The translations under genes were made by a program, and so were the position numbers. The notes under the pieces were generated by a model that was not told where the DNA came from, did no database searches, and was given only the letters and a program-made list of their open reading frames with translations. Below are positions 1 through 7,345 of a DNA stretch of 11,115 nucleotides, in pieces (positions within the stretch are counted from its first letter, which is position 1; each line of letters starts with the position of its first letter). The stretch is from contig JBKJNH010000007.1 in NCBI GenBank assembly GCA_046596055.1, positions 1-11,115 of the forward strand, read 5' to 3'. Origin of the DNA: JANPEF01 sp046596055. GTDB lineage: Bacteria > Eisenbacteria > RBG-16-71-46 > DASYSL01.

Positions 1-1191
1 GCCGTCGATCCAGGTCAGCGGCGCGGCCAGCCCGTGGCGCGCGGCGGAGACGAAGTTGTGCTTCGCCTGCTCGAACTCCATCACCGCCGGCACGTGCTCG
101 ACGTGGCGCGGCACCGCCTTCATGAGGCCGAGCCAGAACGCCGCGTTCGCCACCTCGTCGAGCACGCACGGGCCCGACGGCAGCACGCGGTTCTCGATCC
201 TCAGGTGGGGCACGCCGTCGGTGACGCCGAAGCACGCGCGGTTCCAGCGGTAGATCGTGCCGTTGTGCAGGCGCAGCGCCTTCAGTGCCGGAACGCGCCC
301 GGCGGCGAGTGCGGCGACCGCATCCTCGTCGAGGTCGGTGCCGACGAGCGCGCGGAAGCGCGAGATGTCCTCCTTGTAGATCTCGAGGATCGAGCGCTCC
401 ACCCAGCGGTTGCCGAACGTGACGCGCGGCGCCATCGTCCGCGCCTGCGACGGGTTCCGGCTGTCGACCGCCTGCTCGAACAGCGGGATGCGCGTCTCGG
501 CCCACAGGCGGCGGCCCCACAGGAGCGGCGAGTTGGTCGCCGCGGCCAGCACCGGCGCGGCCAGCAGCTGCGCCACGTTGTAGACGTGCGCGAACTCCTT
601 CGCCCCGACCTGCAGGTGCACCTGGAACGAGGCGTTGCACGCCTCGACCAGCACCGAGTCGTGCTGCGCCCGCAGCTCGTCGATCCCGCGGATGTCGATC
701 ATGAACTCGTGGCCACGCAGGCGCGAGGTGGCCTCGTTGAGCGCGTGGTAGCGCGGCAGCGGGGTCATCCCTTCGGGGCCCAGGTCGGTCTTCCGCAGCG
801 TGGGCAGGATGCCGGTGAGCACCAGGTCGTAGCCCAGTTCGGCGGCGGCCTTCCTGCCCAGGCCGACGAGCTTCTGCAATTGCTTCTCCATGCGCGACAG
901 GCTGTCGTCCGCAAACGGCAGCGGATCGGCGTTGATCTCGATCTGGAAGAGGCCCAGCTCGGTCGTGAAGTGCGGGTCCTCGACGCGCTCGAGCACCTGC
1001 ATCGCGCCGAGCGCAGGGTGGCCGCCCGCGTCGATGAGGAACGCCTCCTGCTCGGCGCCGATGCGCGAGACTCCCTCCTCGAACGCGCCGCGCTCGAGCA
1101 TCAGCTCGAACGCGCGCAGGTCCGACAGCAGCGCGCGCATGAACTCGCGCCGCTTCTCGCCGCTGAACGGATCGACCGCGGAGGCGCCCAT
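1..1191 (-). CDS. GCS2-family glutamate-cysteine ligase / carboxylate-amine ligase (3' end outside window)
   Basis: This is an uninterrupted reading frame of 397 codons from the ATG at 1191 to the window edge, with no stop, so the C-terminus is missing. The family (COG2170, GCS2, YbdK/EgtA-like) joins a carboxylate, classically the gamma-carboxyl of glutamate, to an amine with ATP in the cytoplasm. Visible signatures are GAEQEAFLID (residues 45-54, the G-x-E-x-E metal/ATP segment), FQIEINADP (82-90), CNASFQVHLQV (185-195) and RIENRVLPSGP (331-341). Single-domain relatives are about 370-450 residues, so most of the catalytic domain is here; a further C-terminal domain cannot be excluded. The start follows the upstream hydrolase stop by 6 bases, with no strong Shine-Dalgarno, which suggests translational coupling. 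The family call is firm. The substrate is not: many GCS2 members do not make gamma-glutamylcysteine, and the neighbouring ATP-grasp and hydrolase genes suggest an amide-forming pathway. Confidence 0.88.
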   Translation of the reverse strand, partial: MGASAVDPFSGEKRREFMRALLSDLRAFELMLERGAFEEGVSRIGAEQEAFLIDAGGHPALGAMQVLERVEDPHFTTELGLFQIEINADPLPFADDSLSRMEKQLQKLVGLGRKAAAELGYDLVLTGILPTLRKTDLGPEGMTPLPRYHALNEATSRLRGHEFMIDIRGIDELRAQHDSVLVEACNASFQVHLQVGAKEFAHVYNVAQLLAAPVLAAATNSPLLWGRRLWAETRIPLFEQAVDSRNPSQARTMAPRVTFGNRWVERSILEIYKEDISRFRALVGTDLDEDAVAALAAGRVPALKALRLHNGTIYRWNRACFGVTDGVPHLRIENRVLPSGPCVLDEVANAAFWLGLMKAVPRHVEHVPAVMEFEQAKHNFVSAARHGLAAPLTWIDG

Positions 1192-1197
1192 GCCGCG

Positions 1198-1938
1198 TCA
1201 GGCCACCGGTGCGGCCGTGAGCTCGGCCAGGTACTGCGGGAACATGCGCCGCCATGTCGGCCAGTCGTGGTGCCACTCGGCGCCCCACGCGTCGACGCGA
1301 TTGGGAATGCCGCGCGCGCCGAGGACACTTGCCATGCGCCACGACTCGCCGATGTTCTCGGCGCGCCCCTGCCCCGAGGCCAGCAGCACGAAGCGCGTGC
1401 GCAGCTTCTCGAGCAGCGGGCCCTCGAGCTTCGGCAGGAAGTGCAGCGGCGAGGCGAAGTAGAAGTCGGCCGGCACCCCTCCCGTGAGGAAGCGCGTCAG
1501 GTCGTACGTTCCCGACAACCCGACCGCGTGCGTGAACACGTCGGGATAGCGGCACAGCGCCGAGACGGCGTTGAACGCGCCGATCGACGAGCCGGCGGTG
1601 ATCACGCCGATCTCGGGATCGCGGCAGTCCTTGCGGATCGCGGGCACGACCTCGTGACGCACGAACTCGTGGAACTGGCCCTGGATCCAGGCGCGATGCC
1701 CGTCCGAGCCCTCGCCCTCGATCCACGTGCGACCGGCCACGCTGTCGACCGAGTACACCTTGATGCGCCCCGCCGCGATCAGGTCGCCGAGCGAACCGAT
1801 GACGTGCATGCGCTCGATCTCCTCGGCGTCGCCGCCGGCGGTCGGGAACAACAGCACGGGCGTGCCGAACGTGCCCCAGCGCACGACCGAGACGCGCCGG
1901 CCCAGGCGCTCCGAGTGCCAGCCGCTGGCGAGCTTCAT
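1198..1938 (-). CDS. Esterase-fold alpha/beta-hydrolase (putative esterase D / PF00756-like)
   Basis: The product is 246 residues and probably cytoplasmic, with no signal peptide visible. It has a short alpha/beta-hydrolase core: a strand and turn VLLFPTAGG (residues 28-36, oxyanion region), the nucleophile elbow GSSIG (116-120, Ser118) preceded by a hydrophobic strand, and a late His pair in EWHHDW (221-226). An acidic residue in SGQGRAEN (188-195) may complete the triad. It resembles the putative-esterase family that includes esterase D and S-formylglutathione hydrolase, though it is shorter. The ATG at 1938 overlaps the TGA of the ATP-grasp gene in the sequence ATGA. An in-frame extension to 2499 would lie entirely inside that gene and reads as arginine-rich shadow sequence, so it was not used. 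The hydrolase class is clear. The bond cleaved (ester, thioester or amide) is unknown; its position between two ligase genes suggests it releases or edits their product. Confidence 0.83.
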   Translation of the reverse strand: MKLASGWHSERLGRRVSVVRWGTFGTPVLLFPTAGGDAEEIERMHVIGSLGDLIAAGRIKVYSVDSVAGRTWIEGEGSDGHRAWIQGQFHEFVRHEVVPAIRKDCRDPEIGVITAGSSIGAFNAVSALCRYPDVFTHAVGLSGTYDLTRFLTGGVPADFYFASPLHFLPKLEGPLLEKLRTRFVLLASGQGRAENIGESWRMASVLGARGIPNRVDAWGAEWHHDWPTWRRMFPQYLAELTAAPVA

Positions 1939-3275
1939 GTTCGCGCGCCCTTGGGTGCGCGGGGTTTGCGGGGCTTCCGGGCGGGGACGCTTGCCGTTGC
2001 AACCGCCGGCGCGCCCACACTTACGTTCTCCCGTTCCACCCCGCCCGGCGCATCGTCGCGCCACTTCTGGATGCGGCTCCAGAACAGCTCGGTGAAGCGC
2101 TCGACCTCGTGCGCGGGATAGAGCGCGGCGGTCTTCAGGCGCACGGCCTCCTTTGCCTCGGGTGAGCCGAAGAACTCCCATGCCACGCCCGGGAGCCCCG
2201 CCAGGTGCGTCGCCTTGAACTCCTCGAAGCGGTCGGCGTCGAGCCGCTGCCGAGCCACCGCGGCGTAAGCCGCAAGCTTTTCGGCAAACGGCGCAGGAGT
2301 CAGAGCGATCTCCTGGAATGGAGTCCAATCCAGGTTCGTCCGCATCGGACGCTTCGTCGCGGCGACGTACAGCGACCACTCGAGGTTCGCCAGCACCAGC
2401 CATGGGAAGTGGTAGTGCAGCGAGGTGACCTGCGAATCGGGGCAGGCGTTCGCGAAGTCGATCGGGTGCCACACGCCGTCCTTCGCCAGCGCCTCGCACG
2501 AGTTGAAGTCCCAGCCGAAGAACGCGTTGATCACCATCGTCATGTCGGCCAGCGTGCGCGCATCGGCGTCGCCGATGAAGTCGCGCTCCATCGTGTAGCG
2601 ATCGTGCAGCGGCTGCTCGGGGTCGTAGCGGATGATGCGCACCTGCGGCCCCAGCCCGACGGCGCGCACGAAGTGGTCGTACGGCTCGATCGCCTTCTGC
2701 AGGTGCATGAGGTGCGTGCCGCTGGTCTCGTAGGCGCGGCGCAGCGCGGCCTCGTCGTCGATCCGCGAGACGCCCTGCCAGCCACCGCCGTCGTACGGCT
2801 TCATATACATCGGGTAGCCGAGCTTCTCCCCGACCGCGCCGAGGTCGAACATCTGCGCGTAGCGCTGGAGCGTGATCTCGAGGTCGGGCTTGGTCTCATA
2901 CGCCTTGGGCGGAACCATCCACGTGTCCGGCACCGGAAAACCCAGCGCCATCATCGCGGCGTACGTCGTGTGCTTCTCCATCGACTGGATCGCCCACGGA
3001 TTGTTGAACACGTAAGTGCCGTCCATCAAGACGGACTTCTTGATCCATTCGCGGCTCGTCGAGTACCAGTGCGTGAGCCGATCGACGACCAGGTCGTACT
3101 TTGCGGGCGCGCGCAGGTCGAATGGCTCGATCGTGACGCGCTCGACGGCGAAGCGCACGACGTCCTTCCCGAGGGGGATCGCGGGATCGAACTTCTGGAG
3201 GATGCCCTCGTAGCACAGGGGCCAGCACAGGTCGGCGCCGAGCGAGAGGCCGATTTTGCGAGTGACGGTGGTCAT
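1935..3275 (-). CDS. Divergent ATP-grasp domain protein (ligase B)
   Basis: The product is 446 residues. The central part looks like an ATP-grasp fold: YPMYMKPYDGGGWQGVSRI (residues 154-172) matches the nucleotide-binding lysine and glycine-rich loop, and the region around HPIDFANACPDSQVTS (270-285) sits where the Mg-binding acidic and Asn residues fall in this superfamily. An N-terminal domain (1-120) with DLVVDRLTHWY (61-71) and NNPWAIQSMEKHTTY (91-105) resembles the preATP-grasp region, where 'DK' type lysines bind ATP. ATP-grasp enzymes make acyl-phosphates and couple them to amines or thiols; the substrate here is unknown. The C-terminus (about 415-446) is a low-complexity Ala/Val then basic tail, RKPRKPRAPKGART, unlike the rest. 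The ATG start at 3275 follows a 112-bp intergenic region; the Shine-Dalgarno is weak. The stop overlaps the hydrolase start by 4 bases. The fold assignment is moderately sure, the chemistry inferred. Confidence 0.8.
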   Translation of the reverse strand: MTTVTRKIGLSLGADLCWPLCYEGILQKFDPAIPLGKDVVRFAVERVTIEPFDLRAPAKYDLVVDRLTHWYSTSREWIKKSVLMDGTYVFNNPWAIQSMEKHTTYAAMMALGFPVPDTWMVPPKAYETKPDLEITLQRYAQMFDLGAVGEKLGYPMYMKPYDGGGWQGVSRIDDEAALRRAYETSGTHLMHLQKAIEPYDHFVRAVGLGPQVRIIRYDPEQPLHDRYTMERDFIGDADARTLADMTMVINAFFGWDFNSCEALAKDGVWHPIDFANACPDSQVTSLHYHFPWLVLANLEWSLYVAATKRPMRTNLDWTPFQEIALTPAPFAEKLAAYAAVARQRLDADRFEEFKATHLAGLPGVAWEFFGSPEAKEAVRLKTAALYPAHEVERFTELFWSRIQKWRDDAPGGVERENVSVGAPAVATASVPARKPRKPRAPKGART

Positions 3276-3318
3276 CGGGGATCCGGGTGCAGGAGGAATT
3301 TGGGGCCGACAGGAGCGT

Positions 3319-3326
3319 CCGATCGG
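3319..3326. repeat. 8-bp perfect palindrome downstream of a candidate promoter
   Basis: CCGATCGG reads the same on both strands and lies just downstream of the proposed -10 element in the intergenic region, about where a transcript start would fall. It could be part of an operator or a 5'-leader hairpin. Palindromes this short are common by chance in GC-rich DNA, so this is weak. Confidence 0.15.
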
Positions 3327-3337
3327 CAGTCAGCGGG

Positions 3338-3367
3338 AGAGTAGCCGACGAAGGGCGCATGCGTCAA
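3338..3367 (-). promoter_or_regulatory. Candidate sigma70-type promoter for the ATP-grasp B operon
   Basis: On the minus strand TTGACG (complement of 3362-3367, five of six matches to TTGACA) is followed after 18 bases by TACTCT (complement of 3338-3343, which keeps the TA...T of TATAAT). It lies in the only sizeable intergenic gap of the window (3276-3387), about 60 bases upstream of the ATG at 3275, in the right direction for the last three genes. The rest of the gap holds no gene and no clear terminator hairpin with a T-run. The pattern is plausible but has not been tested. Confidence 0.4.
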
Positions 3368-3387
3368 AAGCGTCCGGGGAGTGCTCT

Positions 3388-6171
3388 CTAGCGGGTCGCC
3401 TGCGCGCCCTCCGCCGATTCCAGCAAGCTCGTCCACTCCGTCACGACATGCAGCGGTTGCACGTTCGTACCCACGACGGGCACACGAATCAGGAAGCGCT
3501 CGCCGTCGGGGCTCATCGTCCAGGCACACCCCCCAAAGGCGTAGCTGAACTCGCGCCGGAACAGGGACCGGGGGGGGCCCAGCTCCCGGCGTGCGAGGTC
3601 GACGACGGCGCGGCTGACGATCGTTCCGTCTCCGGCGAGGTACACGAGTTCCTTGCCATCCGCTCGCCAGTGCGGGTTGGCGCCGCCGGCTGCGGAGATT
3701 CGCTGCCGCGGGCCGGGCCCCGGATACGGCGCAACGTAGCACTCCGCTTCCCCGGTCTCTTCCGAGCCATAGGCGATCCATCGGCCGTCCGGCGACACCT
3801 TCGACCACCCCTCGAAGTATCGGCTGTCGGCGATGGGCCGCGTGGCTCGAGCCCCCACGAGGCTTCGCTCCACGACATCCCACTCGTTCGTGCGGCTGAG
3901 GACCGAGGAGATGATCGCCGAGCCATCGCCGCTCCACGACTCGGGCTCCTCCGCGCGACCCGCCTTCGCGACCGAATCGAAGACCACGGCCCCGGCAGCG
4001 AACCCGCTCGCGATGAAGAAGTGGCTGGGATGATCCGATGCGAACGCGAGTCGGGCACCGTCGGGAGACCACACCGGAGCGAACGAGCCGTACTTGCCAA
4101 AGGTGATTCGTGTCCGCAGGTGCGACGTGAGGTCCTCGATCCACAGGTCCGCAGGCCCCCACTCACGCGGATAGATGCTCAGGGCCAGGCGCACACCGGC
4201 AGGATCCAGCTCGAAAGAACCATACTGATCCGGCGGACACGCTTCGGCCCGATCCCTTCCGTCGCGGTCGACCCATGCGAGTCGGTTCAGGATCGGACTC
4301 GCGTTCTGGTAGATCAGGGTGCCATCGCGGGAGACCGAGACCGCGCGCGACCACACGGGATTCACATGAATCGACTCGAGCCGGACAGGATCCGCCACGG
4401 GCGAAAGGGTTCGCGGGTCCAATCGCTGAGCGAACTGCGCGCCGCGATTCCGGAAAAGAACGTAGCCCGGCGGGGCGTACTTCACGTCGGCGGCCTCGAT
4501 CCCGAGGTCGCGCGTCCGGGCCGACGCGAGATCGCCAAGCACGATGCGGCCCGGCGCTCCGCCGCGGCCTGCGGCGATGAACAGGAAGTGGTGGCCATCC
4601 GGCAGGAACACCGGACTGTGGTGACGATCCTCGCTTCGCGATCGGTCGAGGTGGGTCGCAGCGGTTGTCGTTCCCGCGGAGAGCGACAGGGCGACGATCG
4701 AATCCTGCGCCGCGAGCATCACGTCGCCGGGACCCCACGAACCCTCGGTCCCCGCGGGCAACGTCGTGGGACGGGAGATCCTCCGCCCGCTGGCCACCTC
4801 CACCCGGTGAAGCTGGTCCCCCTCGAAGTACGCGATCCACTTGCTGTCGGGGGACCAGCACAGCGCCGGGAACCCGCTCGTCTGGGTCAACTGCTTGAAG
4901 TCCGGTCGATCCAGCCGGCGCGTGGAAATCCAGCGCGCCCCCGCCGAGTCCGAGACCACGCACGCGATCCCACGTCCGTCCGGGGAGATGGTCGCGGACT
5001 CGATGTCGATCATGCCCTCGGGCGGCGCGATCACGAAGTGGAGCGTACGTGCCGCCTGGTCGTGCGGGGCACGCCCGAGGAACGTGGCGGCAGCGATCCC
5101 GAGCAGCGCCACAGTAGCGAGCCCGATGGGCAACCACAGGCGTTTGGCGACTGGCTCCCTCGAATTCGGCGTCTGCAGACCGCGAGCCTTCTCGATCCAC
5201 TGGAGCTGTAGCGCCACGTCGTGAGCCGATCGCACGCGCGAAGCTGGATCTTTTGTCAGGCATCCCCGAACGAGTGAATCGAACGCCACAGGCATGTCCT
5301 CCCCGGGCTCACTCAGTGGTCGCGGCTCCTGCCCGAGCACCGCCGCCAGCCGGGAGACGGCGCTTGCGCCCTCGAACGCTGCTCGACCGGTCGCCATCTC
5401 GTAGAGCACGGCGCCCAGGGAGAAGATGTCCGAGCGGGCGTCTGGTGCCTTCCCATCCACCTGTTCGGGCGAGCTGTAGCCCGGCGTGCCCGCGAATCCT
5501 TCACCGGCGGTCCACGACGCGCTTCGCGTCGGCACTTCCCCCCCGAGCCGCTCCGGGTCGATCGCCCCTCCTGTCGGGTCCGGCGCGACCGATCGCGCCA
5601 GCCCGAAGTCGAGGATCTTCACGCCATCCTTCGTGACCAGGATGTTTGCGGGCTTCAGGTCGAGATGGACGATGCCGGAATCGTGCGCGCGGCTCAGGGC
5701 GTCCGCGATCTGCTCACCGAGGTCGAGGACCGTGGCGAACGGAAGCGGTCCCTTTTTCAGACGACCCGCCAGCGACTCTCCCTCGAGTACCGGCATGACC
5801 AGAAACGTGAGATCGCCGTCCTCACCGAGTTCGAAGACGGGGCAGATGTGCGGGTGATTGAGTGCGGACAGCTTCCGTGCTTCGCGCGCGAGGCGCTCCC
5901 GCGACTCCGGGGAGTCGGCCGCGCCCGCCGGCAGGACCTTGATTGCGACCTCGCGCCGCAACTTCGAGTCGTAGGCACGGTAGACCTCACCCATGCCTCC
6001 CGCTCCGAGGAGTCCCCGGATCTCGAAGGCTCCGACTCGATTGCCTGGCTTCAGTCTCACGGCGCGAGGCTCCCTTTCGGGAAGTGCGACACGCGGCGGT
6101 TGGGGGGGGAGGGTCGCCGTCTGGACTAGGTCGCTTCTGCGGGTGGACGAAGAGTAGTCAGGCACCGTCAC
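3388..6171 (-). CDS. Transmembrane Ser/Thr protein kinase with C-terminal PD40/TolB-like beta-propeller
   Basis: The product is 927 residues with a GTG start; there is no Met before residue 60. The cytoplasmic kinase domain (about 47-325) has the P-loop GAGGMGEV (56-63), VAIK lysine (Lys78), helix-C Glu97, catalytic loop HLDLKPAN (169-176), DFG (188-190), GTPGYSSPEQ (228-237) and SDIFSLG (247-253). The catalytic loop has Leu where most kinases have Arg, making it a non-RD kinase, but Asp171, Lys173 and Asn176 are kept, so it should be active. One membrane segment lies at about 345-366. The remainder carries at least seven PD40-type repeats (S/A-P-D-G-x-x-hydrophobic, near 395, 440, 523, 702, 793, 837 and 887), predicted to form a propeller outside the membrane. 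It probably senses a ligand and phosphorylates cytoplasmic targets. It starts 25 bases after the Fes-like esterase gene, so it may belong to that transcript. Targets are unknown; the neighbouring enzymes are candidates by position only. Confidence 0.93.
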   Translation of the reverse strand: MTVPDYSSSTRRSDLVQTATLPPQPPRVALPEREPRAVRLKPGNRVGAFEIRGLLGAGGMGEVYRAYDSKLRREVAIKVLPAGAADSPESRERLAREARKLSALNHPHICPVFELGEDGDLTFLVMPVLEGESLAGRLKKGPLPFATVLDLGEQIADALSRAHDSGIVHLDLKPANILVTKDGVKILDFGLARSVAPDPTGGAIDPERLGGEVPTRSASWTAGEGFAGTPGYSSPEQVDGKAPDARSDIFSLGAVLYEMATGRAAFEGASAVSRLAAVLGQEPRPLSEPGEDMPVAFDSLVRGCLTKDPASRVRSAHDVALQLQWIEKARGLQTPNSREPVAKRLWLPIGLATVALLGIAAATFLGRAPHDQAARTLHFVIAPPEGMIDIESATISPDGRGIACVVSDSAGARWISTRRLDRPDFKQLTQTSGFPALCWSPDSKWIAYFEGDQLHRVEVASGRRISRPTTLPAGTEGSWGPGDVMLAAQDSIVALSLSAGTTTAATHLDRSRSEDRHHSPVFLPDGHHFLFIAAGRGGAPGRIVLGDLASARTRDLGIEAADVKYAPPGYVLFRNRGAQFAQRLDPRTLSPVADPVRLESIHVNPVWSRAVSVSRDGTLIYQNASPILNRLAWVDRDGRDRAEACPPDQYGSFELDPAGVRLALSIYPREWGPADLWIEDLTSHLRTRITFGKYGSFAPVWSPDGARLAFASDHPSHFFIASGFAAGAVVFDSVAKAGRAEEPESWSGDGSAIISSVLSRTNEWDVVERSLVGARATRPIADSRYFEGWSKVSPDGRWIAYGSEETGEAECYVAPYPGPGPRQRISAAGGANPHWRADGKELVYLAGDGTIVSRAVVDLARRELGPPRSLFRREFSYAFGGCAWTMSPDGERFLIRVPVVGTNVQPLHVVTEWTSLLESAEGAQATR
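3570..3577. repeat. Homopolymeric tract of eight G (C on the coding strand)
   Basis: Eight consecutive G on the plus strand encode the Gly-Pro-Pro-Arg stretch at kinase residues 865-868. Such tracts are prone to slipped-strand changes and to sequencing indels. A slip here would alter only the last part of the propeller. The frame is open as given. Confidence 0.8.
6102..6109. repeat. Second homopolymeric tract of eight G, near the kinase start
   Basis: Eight consecutive G on the plus strand encode the Leu-Pro-Pro-Gln stretch at kinase residues 21-24, upstream of the catalytic domain. A one-base slip here would abolish the kinase, which is the arrangement expected of a contingency tract. The same eight-base length also occurs near the 3' end of the same gene. 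No frameshift is present in this sequence. Confidence 0.8.
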
Positions 6172-6196
6172 GGCGTCCAGCCGCTATTGACGACGG

Positions 6197-7345
6197 CTAC
6201 TCGTAGACCATCCACAAGGGGCCCGGGTAGAGCCAGGACAGGCCCTCCCGCAGGCGGTCCCGCCAGTTCTCCCAGTTGTGGCCGTCGCGGGCCTCGACAT
6301 AGCGGACTTCCATGCCCGTCGCATCGAGAAGGGGCACGAGGGAGCGATTTTCATAGATCAACGATTCGTACTGCCCGCAGCTGACGAACACCTTCTCGGC
6401 GACGCGCAGCGGATGGTCGCGGTAGGCGTTCACGAACTCGACGACCGGCGCGAAGGCCGGACCGCGGCGGCTCGCGCCGATGTCGGTGAAGGCGAACGAG
6501 CCCGACTGCAGCAGCAGGCGATCGAAGCGCCCCGGGTGGGCGTACGCCGTGGCCATCGCGGCGACCGCGCCGAAGCTGGCGCCCATCAGCCCGCGCTTGC
6601 CGGGATCGGGATCGATCGGCGCGATCCGCTCGACGAACGGGACCAGCTCGTCGACCAGGAAGTTGGTGTGAGCCGAGTCAGCCGCATACTCCCGGAGGCG
6701 ATCTCCCGGATAGGTGAGTGCGACGACCAGGTCGGCGACCTCGAGTCGGTGAATCACATTATCGAGCACCGTCTTGAGCTTGGAGTACGCCAGGTAGTCG
6801 CCGCCGTCGTGCACGACCAGGAGCGGGTAGCGGCGATGTGCCCGAAAGCGCGCCGGCTTGTACAGCGTCACGCGCGCGTCCCGTCCCAGCGCCCGGCTCG
6901 GGAACACGTGATCCTCGAGCGTGCCCTGGCGCGCCTCGGGATCGTGGCGGGTCCACTCGGGCACGGTATAGCCCGCGCCCTGGCAGACGGAGTTTGCGCC
7001 GAACGGATCGTGCGCCTTGAGCGGATTGCGCGGATCCTCGATCCACTCCCCCGCCCCGTCGCGCACGACCTCGATCTTGTACTCGACGCGTGACCGCGGC
7101 GGCAGTTCGAGCACGTGGGACCACAGGTCGGTGTTCGGCATGCGTGCGAACGGCTGCACGGCCGGCAGCCCGAAGACGAAGTGCCGCAGGTGCACGGAGT
7201 CAGCCTGACCGCGCCAGACGAATGTGGCGCTCGTGCCCTCGACGAGAGGAAACGAGTTCGACGTCAGGAAGCGATCGACCGCACCCGGATCGGTCGCCGC
7301 CTCCGCCTCGAGCCGGCGAATGGCGAGGCGGTGCTCGGCGCTCAC
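6197..7345 (-). CDS. Fes/enterochelin-esterase-like hydrolase with N-terminal early-set (CBM48-like) domain
   Basis: The product is 382 residues with two domains. The N-terminal part (about 20-125) resembles the immunoglobulin-like early-set domain of Fes and of glycogen branching enzymes, including the motif DPRNPLKAHDPFG (104-116). The C-terminal part (about 145-375) is a PF00756 esterase: VVHDGGDYLAY (177-187), nucleophile elbow GASFG (255-259, Ser257), a probable acid in CGQYESLIYENR (323-334) and catalytic His356 in DGHNWENW (354-361). No signal peptide is seen, so it is probably cytoplasmic. Fes cleaves the trilactone ester bonds of ferric enterobactin, but no siderophore genes are visible here, so that substrate should not be assumed. 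The GTG start at 7345 overlaps the TGA of the S51-like gene (GTGA). Next to a glucan synthase the early-set domain might bind carbohydrate; next to ligases it might hydrolyse a peptide-like ester. Confidence 0.88.
   Translation of the reverse strand: MSAEHRLAIRRLEAEAATDPGAVDRFLTSNSFPLVEGTSATFVWRGQADSVHLRHFVFGLPAVQPFARMPNTDLWSHVLELPPRSRVEYKIEVVRDGAGEWIEDPRNPLKAHDPFGANSVCQGAGYTVPEWTRHDPEARQGTLEDHVFPSRALGRDARVTLYKPARFRAHRRYPLLVVHDGGDYLAYSKLKTVLDNVIHRLEVADLVVALTYPGDRLREYAADSAHTNFLVDELVPFVERIAPIDPDPGKRGLMGASFGAVAAMATAYAHPGRFDRLLLQSGSFAFTDIGASRRGPAFAPVVEFVNAYRDHPLRVAEKVFVSCGQYESLIYENRSLVPLLDATGMEVRYVEARDGHNWENWRDRLREGLSWLYPGPLWMVYE

Noticed and set aside
1..1191. Assignment of the GCS2 protein as gshA, egtA or ybdK
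   Set aside because: The family motifs do not separate these functions, the C-terminus is outside the window, and no glutathione or ergothioneine genes are nearby.
34..2121. A 695-codon plus-strand open frame
   Set aside because: Its translation is rich in Arg, His, Ala and Val with no recognisable domain, and it lies antisense to the GCS2, hydrolase and ATP-grasp genes, all of which show clear family motifs.
1939..2499. N-terminal extension of the small hydrolase to 2499
   Set aside because: The added 187 residues lie within the ATP-grasp B gene in another frame and look like shadow sequence; the ATG at 1938 in an ATGA overlap fits better.
3291..3296. AGGAGG on the plus strand, a perfect Shine-Dalgarno
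   Set aside because: It points to the right, where no plausible plus-strand gene begins, and minus-strand genes cover the region downstream. It is taken as chance.
3256..5211. A 651-codon plus-strand open frame antisense to the kinase propeller
   Set aside because: Low-complexity Arg/Gly/Pro composition with no motifs; the opposite strand encodes well-formed PD40 repeats.
6172..6196. Possible terminator between the esterase and kinase genes
   Set aside because: The 25-bp gap holds no stable inverted repeat followed by a T-run.
6197..7345. Assignment of the two-domain esterase as a true enterochelin esterase (fes)
   Set aside because: The fold matches, but no siderophore synthesis or uptake gene is present and many PF00756 proteins with an early-set domain act on other substrates.
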